64,000 bases of DNA from Dactylonectria macrodidyma (GCA_020744425.1 JAGMUV010000004.1:1922001-1986000); one strand, 5' to 3'. Shown: positions 32,216 to 43,799, numbered from the stretch's first letter. Notes: a model not told the origin generated them from the letters alone. Made by a program: numbers and translations.

Positions 32216-34192
32216 TCATAGCTTCGCCTCCTGAGCCTTTCTCTTTGCCTTTTCTAAGTCTCGCAACTTTCTTCTCAAGATCTTCCCCGTCGGACTCTTG
32301 GGTATCGCATCGATGAACTCGATCCCTCCTTTCAGCCATTTGTACTTTGCCTTATGATCTTCCACGTGCTTCTGTATGTCGCTAACTACCTTCTCGTCTG
32401 ATTTGACTGCTGCAATACTCGACTTGACAACATAAGCCTTGGGGACCTCTCCTGCCCGTATGTCTGGAATCTGAATGACTGCGCAGTCCGCAACATCAGA
32501 GTGTGTGAGTAGATGTGCCTCCAGTTCCGCAGGGGCGACCTGGTGACCCTATATGTTATGTCAGAATGGATAAATGGAATCTTAAAAGATGAAATCATCA
32601 CCTACCTTGACTTTGATAAGCTCTTTCACCCGATCGACGACCACAAAGTGTTCATTTCCAGAGGGAGCCATGCGCACCAACACTTCATCGCCCGTGCGGA
32701 TCCAACGGCCGTCTTCATCGGAAAAGAACGTCTCTGAGGTTGCTGTTGGGTTGTTGAAATACCCGAGGCTAACGGTGGGACTCTGAATTAATAGTTCACC
32801 TGGCCTTTCGTACTTGGTTATTTCTTTTCCGTCCACGTCAATGATCTTGGCCCGGGCCGCTGGAATCAAGGAGCCTGTGGAGCCAACCAGCGTATCAAGC
32901 TCGCTGCTTTGAATGAAGACGGTCGCAGTCTCTGTCATACCTGATTTGGAGGTTAGTCATCGCGGCATGCGCACGAAGGTGCATCGCTCTCACCGTATCC
33001 CTGACCAAGATGCCATTTTGGATAAATTCTCAGCAAGTCGTCAACCGTTTCTCGTCCCAATGGAGCTGCGCCAGTGTACACAAATCGAACACTACTCAGA
33101 TCGTACTTTCGACATACATCCTGTCTCTCCAAAATGTGAATGACAATAGGTGGGACGATGCTGAGTTGTTGGATTTTGAACTGGCTGACGGCGCTAAGGA
33201 ACGACACGAAGTCGTAGCGGGGCAGCACGATGATTTCATCTCCACGAAACGCGCCCAGGTGAGTGATCAGCATGAGTCCGAATACATGGCTGAATGGCAA
33301 GAGTCCAAGCATGACCTGGGTTTCAACGTCTTGGGCTTTGCGTGCGACAGAGTCGAAGGTTGCTGTTTGGAGGATTCCTGCGATGATGTTGTAGTGGGAT
33401 ATCATTACTGGTTTCTGGGCACTTGTAAGTAAGTTCGTATTAACATGAGAAGTGACGGCTTACTGGTAAACCCGAAGTGCCACTAGAGTAGAGCAAATAT
33501 GCGGCCTGGCGAGCGCCTTGACCCTGGGTCCAGTTCAGAGGCGGCAACTCAGAAAGATTGGTACCATCATCAATCAGATCCTCGATTGTCTTAAATGGTA
33601 CTTTGTCATCCGCATCTAGCATTGGGAGGATGAAAATGTGATTCCGGGGAATACCGGCGGCGTCAGCAGCTTTGAGTCCGGTTTTCAATAAAGGAATGCA
33701 GGTGAAAAGTGCCTTTGCGCGGGATGACCGAAGTTGTTGCTCAAGCTCCGAGGCAGACAATGCAGCACTAGATAGACTGGCTACCCCATTGAGTCGATGA
33801 ATGGAGTGAGTAAGGGGAATATAATCTATCTGATCTAGAGAATTTAGCTAATTGATCTCATTTGCGTTAATAACGGGACATACCGTATTGAAAGAAAACA
33901 CGGCAACGACTTGATCCCATTCTGAGGTCTGCTGCGGGCGGAATTGGAGCGTTTTACCAATACCACGGGCAAGGTAGTCCTCGCGCGAGATGACATCGGC
34001 GGCATTGCGTGATTTTCCAGTAAGGCCGCAAGTGTATGGGTTTCGTGATTTAGCGATAGGAAAACGACCATACTTTTCCGTGCTCATGAATTCAGCAGCA
34101 GAAATTGAATCTGGTGGGTCTACGATCTCGTCAGCAGGTGCTTGTTTGCAAGGTGACGTTGTAGGGTACCTATGGGCAGTTTCGGGACCCAT
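32216..34192 (-). CDS. 4-coumarate-CoA ligase-like acyl-CoA synthetase, peroxisomal type
   Basis: A member of the AMP-forming adenylate enzymes, which activate a carboxylic acid with ATP and CoA. My model is complement(join(32216-32548, 32606-32940, 32994-33414, 33464-33829, 33884-34192)), 587 aa. All four introns are 49-57 nt with GT..AG ends and each restores a conserved sequence. Motifs in order: YSSGTSGLPK (ATP loop), GQGYGMTETAT, RTGDEVLV, VDRVKELIKVKGHQVAPAE and PKSPTGKILRR. The protein ends in AKL, a type-1 peroxisomal signal, so beta-oxidation or a peroxisomal step of a secondary pathway is likely. The start at 34192 keeps the N-terminal block before NPYTCGLTGK that relatives have; 34087 is an alternative. 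The acid substrate cannot be told from sequence. Confidence 0.85.
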
Positions 34193-35830
34193 GACGGCGG
34201 TGTGAAAACCATGATTGAGGTTTGGTAGAAAGAAACTAAGGCTAATCAATTCGGAGGACGTGGAGCGGTATAAAGCCTCACTCAGCGACGAAAGTTGGGC
34301 CTCAGGCTTTTGTAGTTTCCCCCGCGTCTTTTCCATGGAGATACCCCACACCATGCGCATCTGATAATTTGTCTTGGCGTGAAAAGTACCAACATGTCGG
34401 TGAGCAATCATTGTTCAAATTTGAGTGGCAGGGATCCAGTCCAATCATCAGCTAGACGCTAATAGAGACCACTCTCAGGTCTCTTCTCCGCCGAAGAGGC
34501 AAGCTCGTGGCTCTTCTGACTAAAACAAAAGGGTGTATAAGATCATAGGAGGATGTACGCTTTGAATATCGATGTGACAATTGGGCAATAGACTTTACAG
34601 TGCCGTCGCACTTGGGGAGACATCAGCCAGCTAGGTCTATCCCATTGATCTCAGGGTAGGTGGGGCTTCCAACCCATGCAGAGCCTCCGATTGAACTCCG
34701 ACTGGCCGACGGAACATCATCTCTTTACGTGATGACTGCCAAATGCAGTTTTCCTTGCTCCTAATCATCCTGGTTGTACTTGCGACACGAAAAATCGCGG
34801 TGTAGAGACCCAACGAACTCGAGACGTGTGGACGCACAACCGTTGGTTGACCTCCGACAGAATGAGTGAACTCGGTCGTTGTTGACGCCGCCAGTCGCGA
34901 ACCACCTAGAGTTGGGATGATATTTCTTCCCGTACGATAGAAAGTATTGTGATGTGAGTCGAACTACTAAATAAATTGAAGACGCAGCGTTGATAATTCT
35001 CGTATAGTAAAAAGAATATGTGAAATGTAAGGGAAAGAAAATCGGGCTATATAGCAAAGGTTGTCGAGGTAGCAAGATGGAGTTGTGTAAATCATAATGC
35101 TCTAGATAAGAGGCAGACCACAGAGATAATAGAGCAGTAAGGTGACTGAGCACGCCTCATGATGTAGCCTGCTTAACCTCCCTGTGCCTGGAGGAACTTG
35201 TTCCGGAACGTTCTTTAGGCTCTCCTTTCTAGACACATAGAAAGCCCGGGCCAATTTTGCTAAGACTCTGTCGATTTTACGGTGTCATTTATTTATTTTT
35301 ATTGTCACTTTTTACTGTGAGCCACGGCTTATATGGTTGCCTTTGAGTCAGGGTGGTGTGTTTATGGTTTCTTCGAGAAAGAGACATACAGACTTTTACT
35401 ATCATAAGTCTACCGTACCTGTATGAGAAAAGGAGATGTTAAGGGATGTTGCTGCCTTATAGCTTATGAATGTAACTGCTAAGGTGAATGCTAGGACTTG
35501 GCCTCGGAATCCTCGGAATCGCACCGCAGAGAAGGGTCGTCTTCCTCGTCGAACTTTTTATTCTTCGAGGCTTGCTTATATATAGCGACGTTACCTATTT
35601 TACCTATATGCCTTTCGAAACGAAAGGTTCCTTCTTCCGTGCCCTCTTTTGTAAGCTCTAGCCACTAGACGATCCATGCCAACTCAACTACAGACCCTCG
35701 CGCTACCAAACTAAGCCTCCATAAAGCCCCATTTTATACTACAACCCATGCGCTACAACACATGTGCCACAACCCACCTAATAACGCGCCACCTTGTTTT
35801 CTTCTGAAAGTCAAGTGTTGTAATTGATTC
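34193..35830. other. intergenic, with a possible acidic-tail relic
   Basis: No complete gene. The frame of the ligase continues open to 34411 but adds nothing conserved. On the minus strand at about 35492-35730 one frame runs for some 75 codons with a single TAG and ends in a charged tail (KNKKFDEEDDPSLRCDSED); it may be the last exon of a decayed gene. An A/T-rich tract lies at about 35280-35310. Confidence 0.4.
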
Positions 35831-37420
35831 TTATAAAGAAATGCTATTTAGAATGCTGAGGACCTTTTCAATATACCTCACACCTACCGCAACTCCATCC
35901 TCATCCTGGAATTCTCGTTCGTCACCAAAATCCAGGTTGTCCTCGTCTAGACAAGTTAAGCATGTCTCGACCACTTCGCTGTATTTAGTACCCATCTTAG
36001 CTCTTAACAAGTTGCTACGACTAAGAGTAACTAGGTGCTCCTTCAGGATATTGGGACTCTGAAGCTGTGACCTGTCTTCAGCGAGACTAAGAGCTGTCGA
36101 CGGCTGCGCAGCCCCGTCGGGGTCGTAAGCAACGAGCGACTCCCACAGACCAATCTCAAGAAGGCATACTCCAAGGCTGTAGATATCGTGCTGCATCACA
36201 TAATAGTCGACGTTGTTTCCCTGCCGCAGCGGATGCCGGTATAGATTGGTCTCCCACTTCATATCCGTCACCGGGTATGTCCTCCCATCTGCATTTCGGA
36301 TGACCTGGAACCCAACCAGGCATGCCATGCTAGAGAGTCTCCCCTCCTCCGTCTCGCTGAGGCTCAGTATCGTCTCAGGACGGATATTCTTGTGTACGAA
36401 CCCGTATAAGTGAACGTAATAGACAGCATTGACAAGCCTTTTCGCCATCTCGAGGCGGTCGGAAAGTGAGTCATGGGTTTGGCCGGAGAGTAGCAGTTGC
36501 CGAATAGTGCGGATGGCCGTGTATCCCTCTGGAACCCGGAAGAGGAAGGCCATGCCGGAGGTCTTACCCTGCCGCACGACCCCCTTGCAGCTAAAGACTC
36601 CAAAGGTGAAGGGATCCGAGTCTCGAAGACGGCGGGCAAACTCCCGTGCGTCTTTGGACTGAACTGCCCCGTTGGTGACCATGTCGACAATGAGCCGTCT
36701 GGAGTCTCCTGGACGCGTGGCTATCAGAGCCGTGCAGGACGAAATGGCTTCTTTGTTATAGCCGTTTAGCTCCTCTTCGCGAATAAAGACGCTCTGGGAT
36801 TCTGTCGAAGGCCCTTTGAACGCTCGACGAAACTTCCGGGCTACTAAACCGAAGTCCGCTGCACCTGTAGGTCCGGTTTTGATGATGTTGTTCAGCGTCA
36901 CGTCAACAGTGGGAGGAGCAAGTTTGATCAAGTGAAACCAAGAAGGCTCGTAGAGTCTCTGCCAGGATTCCAGTTCCGCTATGGTCGCCTCAAGGGTATC
37001 CTTCAACCGCACGAACTGTAGCTTTTTCACCATTTCGGGCATTGGGCGCCGGGGACACTTTGAGAGATTCTGAGTAGCTGCATCCAACTTGCCCCGGAGG
37101 ATGCAAAGAGTTCGCTGTTGAAGAGCTTTGTGGTCGTCGGTTATGGTGCTTTCTAGCTCCTTGGTCACCTCCAGCTGGCTTAGAACCCGTGTCCAACATA
37201 CTTCAATGCGGACAATCATCTCGTCGACCTTGGCGTCAGCTTCTCGGTAGTCCTTGCAGGCCTGAACCAGAGCCTTTCCCCATCTTTATTTTTTTTTTTA
37301 AATCCGGTTAGCCCTTATGATCATCAGTGATATCTATGGACGTATTGTCCTGGATACATACTTTATACATAAGTCGATAGACCCAGTAAGGCCAATAACT
37401 CCAATAGCGAACTCAGCCAT
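35831..37420 (-). CDS. HeLo-like domain / pseudokinase protein (MLKL-like plan)
   Basis: A protein of 503 aa from complement(join(35831-37283, 37362-37420)). The 59-base first exon was found by eye. It gives an N-terminus with a GxxGxxG spacing (residues 7, 10, 13) and runs across the splice into KWGKALVQACKDYREADAKV, the start typical of fungal HeLo-like (prion-inhibition-and-propagation) domains. Residues 1 to about 200 are helical. From about 230 a protein-kinase fold follows (HLYGFVH, DIYSLGVCLLEIG). Its catalytic loop reads HKN at 317-319 instead of HRD, and the DFG position reads GFQ at 344-346, so it should be catalytically dead. HeLo domains form membrane-damaging assemblies in fungal incompatibility, and metazoan MLKL has the same helical-bundle plus pseudokinase plan. 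The promoter faces that of the kinase-ankyrin gene. The intron's 3' end (poly-A then AAAG) is a poor acceptor. Confidence 0.82.
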
Positions 37421-38406
37421 TAAGTGCTGAAACCTAGAAATCAGTGGAATTCTCGAATGTCGTGCTCAGGTGGAAGCCCGGGATGTGGGTAGTGCTACCG
37501 TTACTTCAGCGTGTGCCTGAGTGCAGGAACACAGACACGAAGACAACCCAACCTGAGTGTCGATCGGAGCGGGGGGAACTGACTAGGGGTCAATCTGCCT
37601 CCCTCAAGACAGCCATTTGCAAATAGGCAACCGCGCGGACCGCCAACCTTTCTAAAGATGCAAATGGTGTGATAGTGACGTGGAAGGCTGAACGGCAGTC
37701 TGAACGGCGGCAGGTGGCTTGCTAGGGTCACCCATCCAAAGTCTTTATGGCGCCAATAGTTGATCAACGCGTGTGCACAAGTCCGACACACTGCGGTAAT
37801 TTCGCAATTTGTCAGGATAAGACGTTGGGCCTCAATCAGACAATGTCATCAACCGGCTACAGATATGGCGCCTTCTATCACCTGCGACAGTATGTAGAAT
37901 GCCAGGAAACGGTTTGTGATATATTCGAAACTGATGCCCATATTGACGCCGCACGTCGATTGCCATTTCAATCAAGTGTGTAACTTTCTCGAGCTGTGTG
38001 AGACCGCGGTGGCTGGGTCTCCAGCTAACAGGGGGATGATGGAAGCCGATCTAAACGGGGGTAGCGCTTATAAGCCGGATGCAGACAGGAAGCTTCCCAG
38101 CCTGTGCCTCTCCACATGCTTATCTCACTAGGTAGCTCGCATGACTAACAGAAGTGGACCATAGGTAATGGTGATTTGCTTGATGTTAAATATCCGCGGT
38201 CTAACATATTAGCCGGTATAACCAATTAACGCACATAGTAGTGCAGCGGGTGACAAGTCGTAACTTATGGTGTAAAAACTAGCCAAGGTCTAGATAAACC
38301 CACTTCATTCTGTGCCACTAATGATCACAGTGATCATCTAGGTAGAATTCTATTCCATTTTCCCTAAGATTCACCCATCGCCGAATTTGTGGAAATACTT
38401 ATCTCC
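37421..38406. other. divergent intergenic region between HeLo and kinase-ankyrin genes
   Basis: About 1 kb between two head-to-head starts (37420 and 38407). No gene was seen; short frames only. It must contain both promoters. A near-palindrome 'aatgatcacagtgatcat' lies at about 38321-38338. Confidence 0.5.
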
Positions 38407-41400
38407 ATGGAGGATGAACTACCGGATCATGTGCGGGACTATAAGCTGGAGGCTACATTCCCTAAGAAACGCGAAATTGTCCATTTCTATGATGACCCTG
38501 ATGCGCCTCCATCGTCGCAACGACGGTTAGAATGTTGGAAGAGCGACAAACGGCCCATTGGCCGTGGCGGACAGGGGCAAGTTTTTTTACAGACATGTAC
38601 CAGTGGCAGTCGACATTATACCCATCGCGCAGTGAAAACAATCCCACTTCAGGATGGCGGCGGAAGATGACGATACATTCGAGAGCTTGAAACCATTGTC
38701 AAATTCTCTTACGACAAGGTACGTGCTCGTCTGGGTTTCGATGTCATGCCACAGCCAGGCCGTTCAGCGCGATAACGATCTATGAAGGCACTTCATGCTA
38801 ACTCATACGAGTAGTACTCCAAATACTTCGTGAAGTCGCTAGGATGGTATGAGAAAAAGGACTCGTTATGTATCGCTATGGAGTATGTCCCTACTGGAGA
38901 TTTACAGACATATCTCCGCGATCATCCTGCCTTGCCCGAAGACGACTCCCGCCAGATTACCAGTCAAGTGCTGCGGGGCTTGGCAATCATGCACGGAGAA
39001 GGTTTTGTTCACCGTGACATAAAGCCTTAGGTAAGTGAACTCCGAAAAACTCGACCGCCGTACAATTTGGTAGTGGACAAGTATCTGATCTCTAGCACAA
39101 GAATGTCTTAATTCAACAACGTCCAACGCCTACAGAACCAGGTCCTTGGTGGGTCAAACTTTCGGATTTCGGTATCAGCAAGAGACTCGAAGCAGCTGCT
39201 AGCGGCGCAACCACAGTGATGGGTACTACAGAATACATGGCACCCGAGCAGCTTCGCTGCCTCCCGGATATTAAATACCCGGCGGCAGACATGTGGGCAT
39301 TGGGCGCAATGACCTTCTCGATATTGACCAAGTCTTGCATGTTCCCAAGTCCGTTATGTCTTTTGGAGTATGAAACGAGCCCAGACACACTCTTCCCTCG
39401 TAGCTCGTTAGACGATTTTCATGTCAGCTTGGACGGGCAGGCTTTTATTCGTGCTTTGATGAGGCCGAAGCCGGATGAACGACTGGACTCTAAAGCAGCC
39501 ATTTGTCATGCCTGGGTTCAGTCTTGGATGCCAAGTGCGCCAATGATCCCAGACGATCGCAGCGAGTAAGTCCCGCGACTCATAGAATATTCTGAGCTGA
39601 CAGTTGACGATGTAGATCATCAACTTCATCTTCCGGAAGGAGTTCGTTTGATGAAGAGAGAGGAATGACAACACAGGTCTCAAATCTCACTGATCTCCCA
39701 ACTGCTTTCCAAATGGGCTCGGGTACCCAAATGACTTTGCCCGTTATTCCGCAGGAGTCGTTATACGAGGTGCATAGCGACCACATATCGAACTTCCATA
39801 CTGAAGGGTCCAGCGGCTAATCGTTTATATATGATCAGGTCCAGTTACGGCTATTGTCAGCAGCAGAGATGGGGGACGAGGCCGAGGTCAAGCTGCTTCT
39901 CGAGAAAGGCGCTGACCTAGAGGCCAAAGATGTCTCCGGTCGGACACCGCTATCATGGGCAGCAGATTGCGGGCACGCGGCCGTAGTCAAGCTGCTTCTT
40001 AAGAAAGGCGCTGACCTAGAGGCTAAAGATGGCACCGGCCTGACACCGCTATTGTGGGCAGTAGCGTGCGGGCAAGCGACTGTAGCCAAGCTGCTTCTCG
40101 AGGAAGGCGCTGACCTAGAGGCTAAAGATCGCTTCGATCGAACACTGCTATCATGGGCAGTAGCAAACGGACATGAGGCCATAGTCAAGCTGCTTCTTAA
40201 GAAAGGCGCTGATCTAGAGGCTAAAGATACCTATGACCGGACACCGCTATCGTGGGCAGCAGCGTGCGGGCACGAGGCCGTGGCGAAGCTGCTGCTCGAG
40301 AAAGGCGCCGACCTAGAGACTAAAAATATCTCGGGTTGGACACCGCTATTAAGGGCAGTAGTGTGCGGTCACGCGGCCGTAGCCAAGCTGCTTCTTGAGA
40401 AAGGCGCTGATGTAGAGCTTAAAGATCGCTTTGACCGAACACTGCTATCATGGGCAGCAGCAAACGGTCTCGAAGCTGTAGTGAATCTGCTGCTTGAGAA
40501 AGGCGCTGACCTAGAGGCCAAAGGCGAGGGTCGGACACCGCTATTGTGGGCAGCAGCGAACGGACATGAGGCTGTGACGAAGTTGCTGCTCGAGAAAGGC
40601 GCCAACCTAGAGGCTAAAGATACCTATCACCAGAAAATGGCATCGTGGGACACAGAGGTCACATGCTATCACCGGACGCCGCTATCGTGGGCAGCAGCGA
40701 ATGGGCACGAGGCCGTGGCGAAGCTGCTGCTTGAGAAAGGCGCCGACCTAGAGGCCAGGGGTGCCTATGACCGGACACCGCTATCATGGGCAGCAGCGAA
40801 CGGGCACGAGGCCGTAGTAAAGCTGCTGCTCGAGAAAGGCGCTAACTTAAAGGCTGAAGATACCTATGGCCAGAAACCGCAGTCGTGGGACACAACAGCC
40901 AAAGGCTACAACCGGACACCACTATCATGGGCAGTAGCGTGCGGGCATGAAGCTACAGTCAAGCTGCTTCTCGAGAAAGGCGCTGACCTAGAGGCTAAAG
41001 ATCGCTTCGATCGAACACTGCTATTATGGGCAGCAGTGAATGGGCATGAGGCTGGGGTTAAGCTGCTTCTTGAGAAAGGCGCTAACCCAGAGTCTAAAGA
41101 TGACGACAGTCGGACGCCACTAGTGTGGGCAGCAGTGAACGGGCATGCGGCTATAGTAAAGCTGCTTCTTAAGAAAGGCGCTGATCTAGAGGTCAAAGAT
41201 CGCTTGAACCGAACACCGCTATTATGGGCAGCAGTGAACGGGCACGAGGCTGTATTAAAGCTGCTGCTTGAGAACGGCGCTAACCCAGAGTCCATGGACT
41301 GCGACGGTCGGACACCGCTATTGCAGGCAGCAAAGTACGGGCATGAGGCCGTAGCGAAGCTGCTGCTTGAGAAAGACGCCAACCTAACGGCCAAAGGCGA

Positions 41401-41845
41401 CGGTTGGTTACCGCTATTGTGGGCAGCAGTGAAAGGGCATGAGGCCGTAGCGAAGCTGCTGCTCGAGAAAGGCGCCGACCCAGAGTCCAAAGACCACGCC
41501 GGTCGGACACCGCTATCGTTCGCAGCAAAGAAAGGGCATGAGGCCGTAGTGAAGCTGCTTCTTGACAAAGGCGCCGACCTAGAGGCCAAAGATAGCAGCG
41601 GTCGGACACCGCTATCGTGGGCAGCAGATTGCGGGCGCAAGGCCGTAGCGAAGCTACTTCTCGACAAAGGCGCCGACCCAGAGGCCAAAGATGACGCCGG
41701 CTGGACACCGCTATCACAGGCAGCATGTAGCGGGCATGAAGACGTAGTCAAGCTGCTCCAAACCTATACTGTCACTATGAAGACCCAAGTCGTCACTGAT
41801 CCCTTCCCTGGACCAGGCGGTCTGAGATTGCAGAACGTTGACTAA
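38407..41845 (+). pseudogene. Ser/Thr kinase with 19 ankyrin repeats, two in-frame stops
   Basis: Five exons fit one frame: 38407-38718, 38815-39030, 39102-39565, 39616-39769, 39839-41845 (1051 codons). The kinase has intact key residues: Gly loop IGRGGQGQVF (about 51-60), RAVK lysine, HRDIKP (about 171-176), SDFGIS and MAPE. A Ser/Thr linker leads to 19 ankyrin repeats of the type RTPLSWAAxxGHEAVVKLLLEKGADLEAKD. Repeats 8 and 10 carry extra loops (TYHQKMASWDTEV, TYGQKPQSWDTTA). Codon 88 is TGA (38668-38670) between AGA and CGA, and the codon after HRDIKP is TAG (39028-39030), directly before a perfect GTAAGT donor. Both are explained by C-to-T change (CGA and CAG). Every intron is otherwise well formed, so the gene was inactivated recently or is read through. 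Such proteins are linked to non-self recognition and signalling in fungi. Confidence 0.8.
39854..41760 (+). repeat. tandem ankyrin-coding repeats, 19 units of about 93-99 bp
   Basis: Units share long near-identical stretches such as 'aagctgcttctcgagaaaggcgc' and 'cggacaccgctatcgtgggc'. This nucleotide likeness, beyond what protein constraint needs, indicates recent expansion or conversion. It also produces long mirror frames on the opposite strand that are not genes. Confidence 0.9.
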
Positions 41846-42524
41846 GCGCAGCAATACAGAGTACCTAAGTACCGATCAGGAAGGATCATACTGGATCGCC
41901 GCGGGACGCCTATGATCCAGGACGATCCATCAGGGGATCATCAGGGATTAACAAAGGGACATGAGCCACCATGATCCCAGGAAAAGTGCACAGTAGACCC
42001 TACATATTCCCTTAGACTATGCCATACGCTCCTTGGCTATCAATATAACTGTTTTTCCGATTTCCTTTGTTCTCAGAGGGTTGTAGGGGCCGGGACAAAT
42101 TTATCTTCCTTTAGATCGAATGTTCGAGAATCATCTACAACTATTGCTAGACGCTAGGGAGCTTTAAAAGAGAATAGGACCGAGCCGATCAGGGAAAACA
42201 GCAATAACGAGTAATAAATAGTATAGCTAGTAGGGACATGAATACCCGCGGATATATATCAGGTTGGGTTTGGAGGCGGCGAAGATCTTGGTGATGCCAT
42301 GTCCGTGACATTACCGGCGATAGTGCCTGGTCTAAATGGCATCGACACCCACGCCCACATTCTCTCCTTCCTCCTTTCCCTTCAAACAGACACCTGCGAG
42401 GACGCCCACAACTGCCTAAGGCATACCTACCCCCAAGGCGCCACCTACCTGGTACAAGATGGTGCTTGTCAGTCTCGTTCCTTCACCAGCTTAATTACGC
42501 TAGAACAGTTCCTCCAGGCTTCCT
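41846..42524. other. intergenic, left flank of the LINE remnant
   Basis: A frame at 42299-42524 has no recognised similarity and may be part of the decayed LINE. The first 120 bases are rich in 'ggatcat/atgatcc' motifs. Confidence 0.4.
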
Positions 42525-43475
42525 TTGGCGGGCCGCTTGCCGGACCGGTCCCTCCTGTCGTCGTCCTCATTGACTTCGGTCACGGACCAGCTTTGCCAAG
42601 ACTTGGTCGATTTTACGGTGGCCGTAGTCCCAAACGCAATCGTTGCAGTACACAAGGCAAACACGATCTACATCTACACCGAAAGGAGCGGAATCAGCAG
42701 CCGCATCCGCGCAGCAGCATTCTACACAACAGCCAAGGAGACCGCAAGTACATATAGGAAAAGACACCACATCGACTGTCTACGCCAGTGACCTCCAAGG
42801 CATCATATTAGCACTCCAAATAGCCGAGGCCAACAGCGCAAGAGGCAGCACCAGAAGCAAGCTCCTCATCCACACCGACAACCAAGCAGCCATCAGATCA
42901 TCAGCCAAGCCCAAAGGCCAATTAGCAGCACAATTGCTCAAGAACATAGTCAAGAGGATACAAGGACTCCAAAGCCGAGGGTTCCCGACAGAAATCCGAT
43001 AGATACCAGCCCACATAGAAATCCAGGGTAATGAAGACGTAGACAAGGCAGTCAAAGAAGCCACAGGCTAGCAAGAAAACAAGCAAACAAGGCTAATAGC
43101 AGAGCATCCACAAGAGTTCTACTCTTTCCAATTAATACTCAAAACATGTGCACACAAGGAGGTCGGCAAAGCATAGCGGGCGAAATGGACATCAGAGGCG
43201 AGAGGCAGGACCTCCTTCCAGTAAACGCCGAGGTCAATCGAGAAGTCCTACAGCTCCACGACGGGTTGAGCAAGCGGCAGAGCGCCATCCTGGTGCAGAT
43301 ACACACCGAGAAGATAAGGCTTAATGATTTCCGTTTTTTACTGAAGAGTACTAGACGTTATGGACGACAAATACCCTTGCCGGGAAGGACGACAAACGGT
43401 GTCGCACGTCCTGTTGCGATGCTGCCGATTCCGATAACTCCGATGCTATGAACTAGAAGCCTTCCCAGGACGACT
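42525..43475 (+). mobile_element. non-LTR retrotransposon (LINE, Tad-like) remnant: RNase H and 3' end
   Basis: Several frames together spell the end of a fungal LINE ORF2. An RNase H domain is recognisable by IYIYTERSGISSRIRAAA (42645-42720), LLIHTDNQAAIRSSAKPKG (about 42858-42915) and, after a TAG, IPAHIEIQGNEDVDKA (from about 43003). A C-terminal zinc-type motif CPCREGRQTVSHVLLRC is also traceable at about 43375-43425. Frameshifts at about 42755 and later, plus stops, show it is long dead. The 5' part (endonuclease, reverse transcriptase) is missing, as usual for truncated LINE copies. Confidence 0.75.
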
Positions 43476-43479
43476 AGGC

Positions 43480-43518
43480 GGGTGGGATACGCAGGTGGGA
43501 TATGCGGGTAGGATATAT
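43480..43518. repeat. 13-bp minisatellite, left array (3 copies)
   Basis: Three copies of GGGTGGGATAGGC-type units (gggtgggatacgc, aggtgggatatgc, gggtaggatatat), directly after the LINE 3' end. Confidence 0.75.
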
Positions 43519-43747
43519 CCCTTCTTAAAGAAAGTTTATAATTCCTTTAAGTTAAATATTTAAATAAATATAAACTGCTAGTAATAGCTAGTATTCTAAA
43601 GTTAACTGAAAGGCTTATTTTCTTATAAATATATTAGTAATAAATTTACAAATTACAGTATTATTTATAATATCATTTTTAGTAAATTTAGCTTTAGTAA
43701 GGTAATTAAAAGTATTATCTTATTATATATTAAACTCTTTATAAGAC
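43519..43747. other. very A/T-rich block
   Basis: About 230 bases with hardly any G or C, mostly taa/tat combinations, and no open frame. It is bracketed by two arrays of the same 13-bp repeat in the same orientation. Its origin is unclear: repeat-induced mutation, organellar DNA or an A/T-rich insertion are all possible. Confidence 0.6.
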
Positions 43748-43799
43748 GGGTGGGATAGGCGGGTGGGATAGGCTGGTGGGATAGGCTGGTGGGATATGC
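43748..43799. repeat. 13-bp minisatellite, right array (4 copies)
   Basis: Four copies of the same 13-mer as at 43480-43518: gggtgggataggc twice, tggtgggataggc, tggtgggatatgc. Confidence 0.85.

Noticed and set aside
40906..41751. 281-codon minus-strand frame opposite the ankyrin repeats
   Set aside because: Produced by the repetitive coding sequence on the plus strand; no independent signal.
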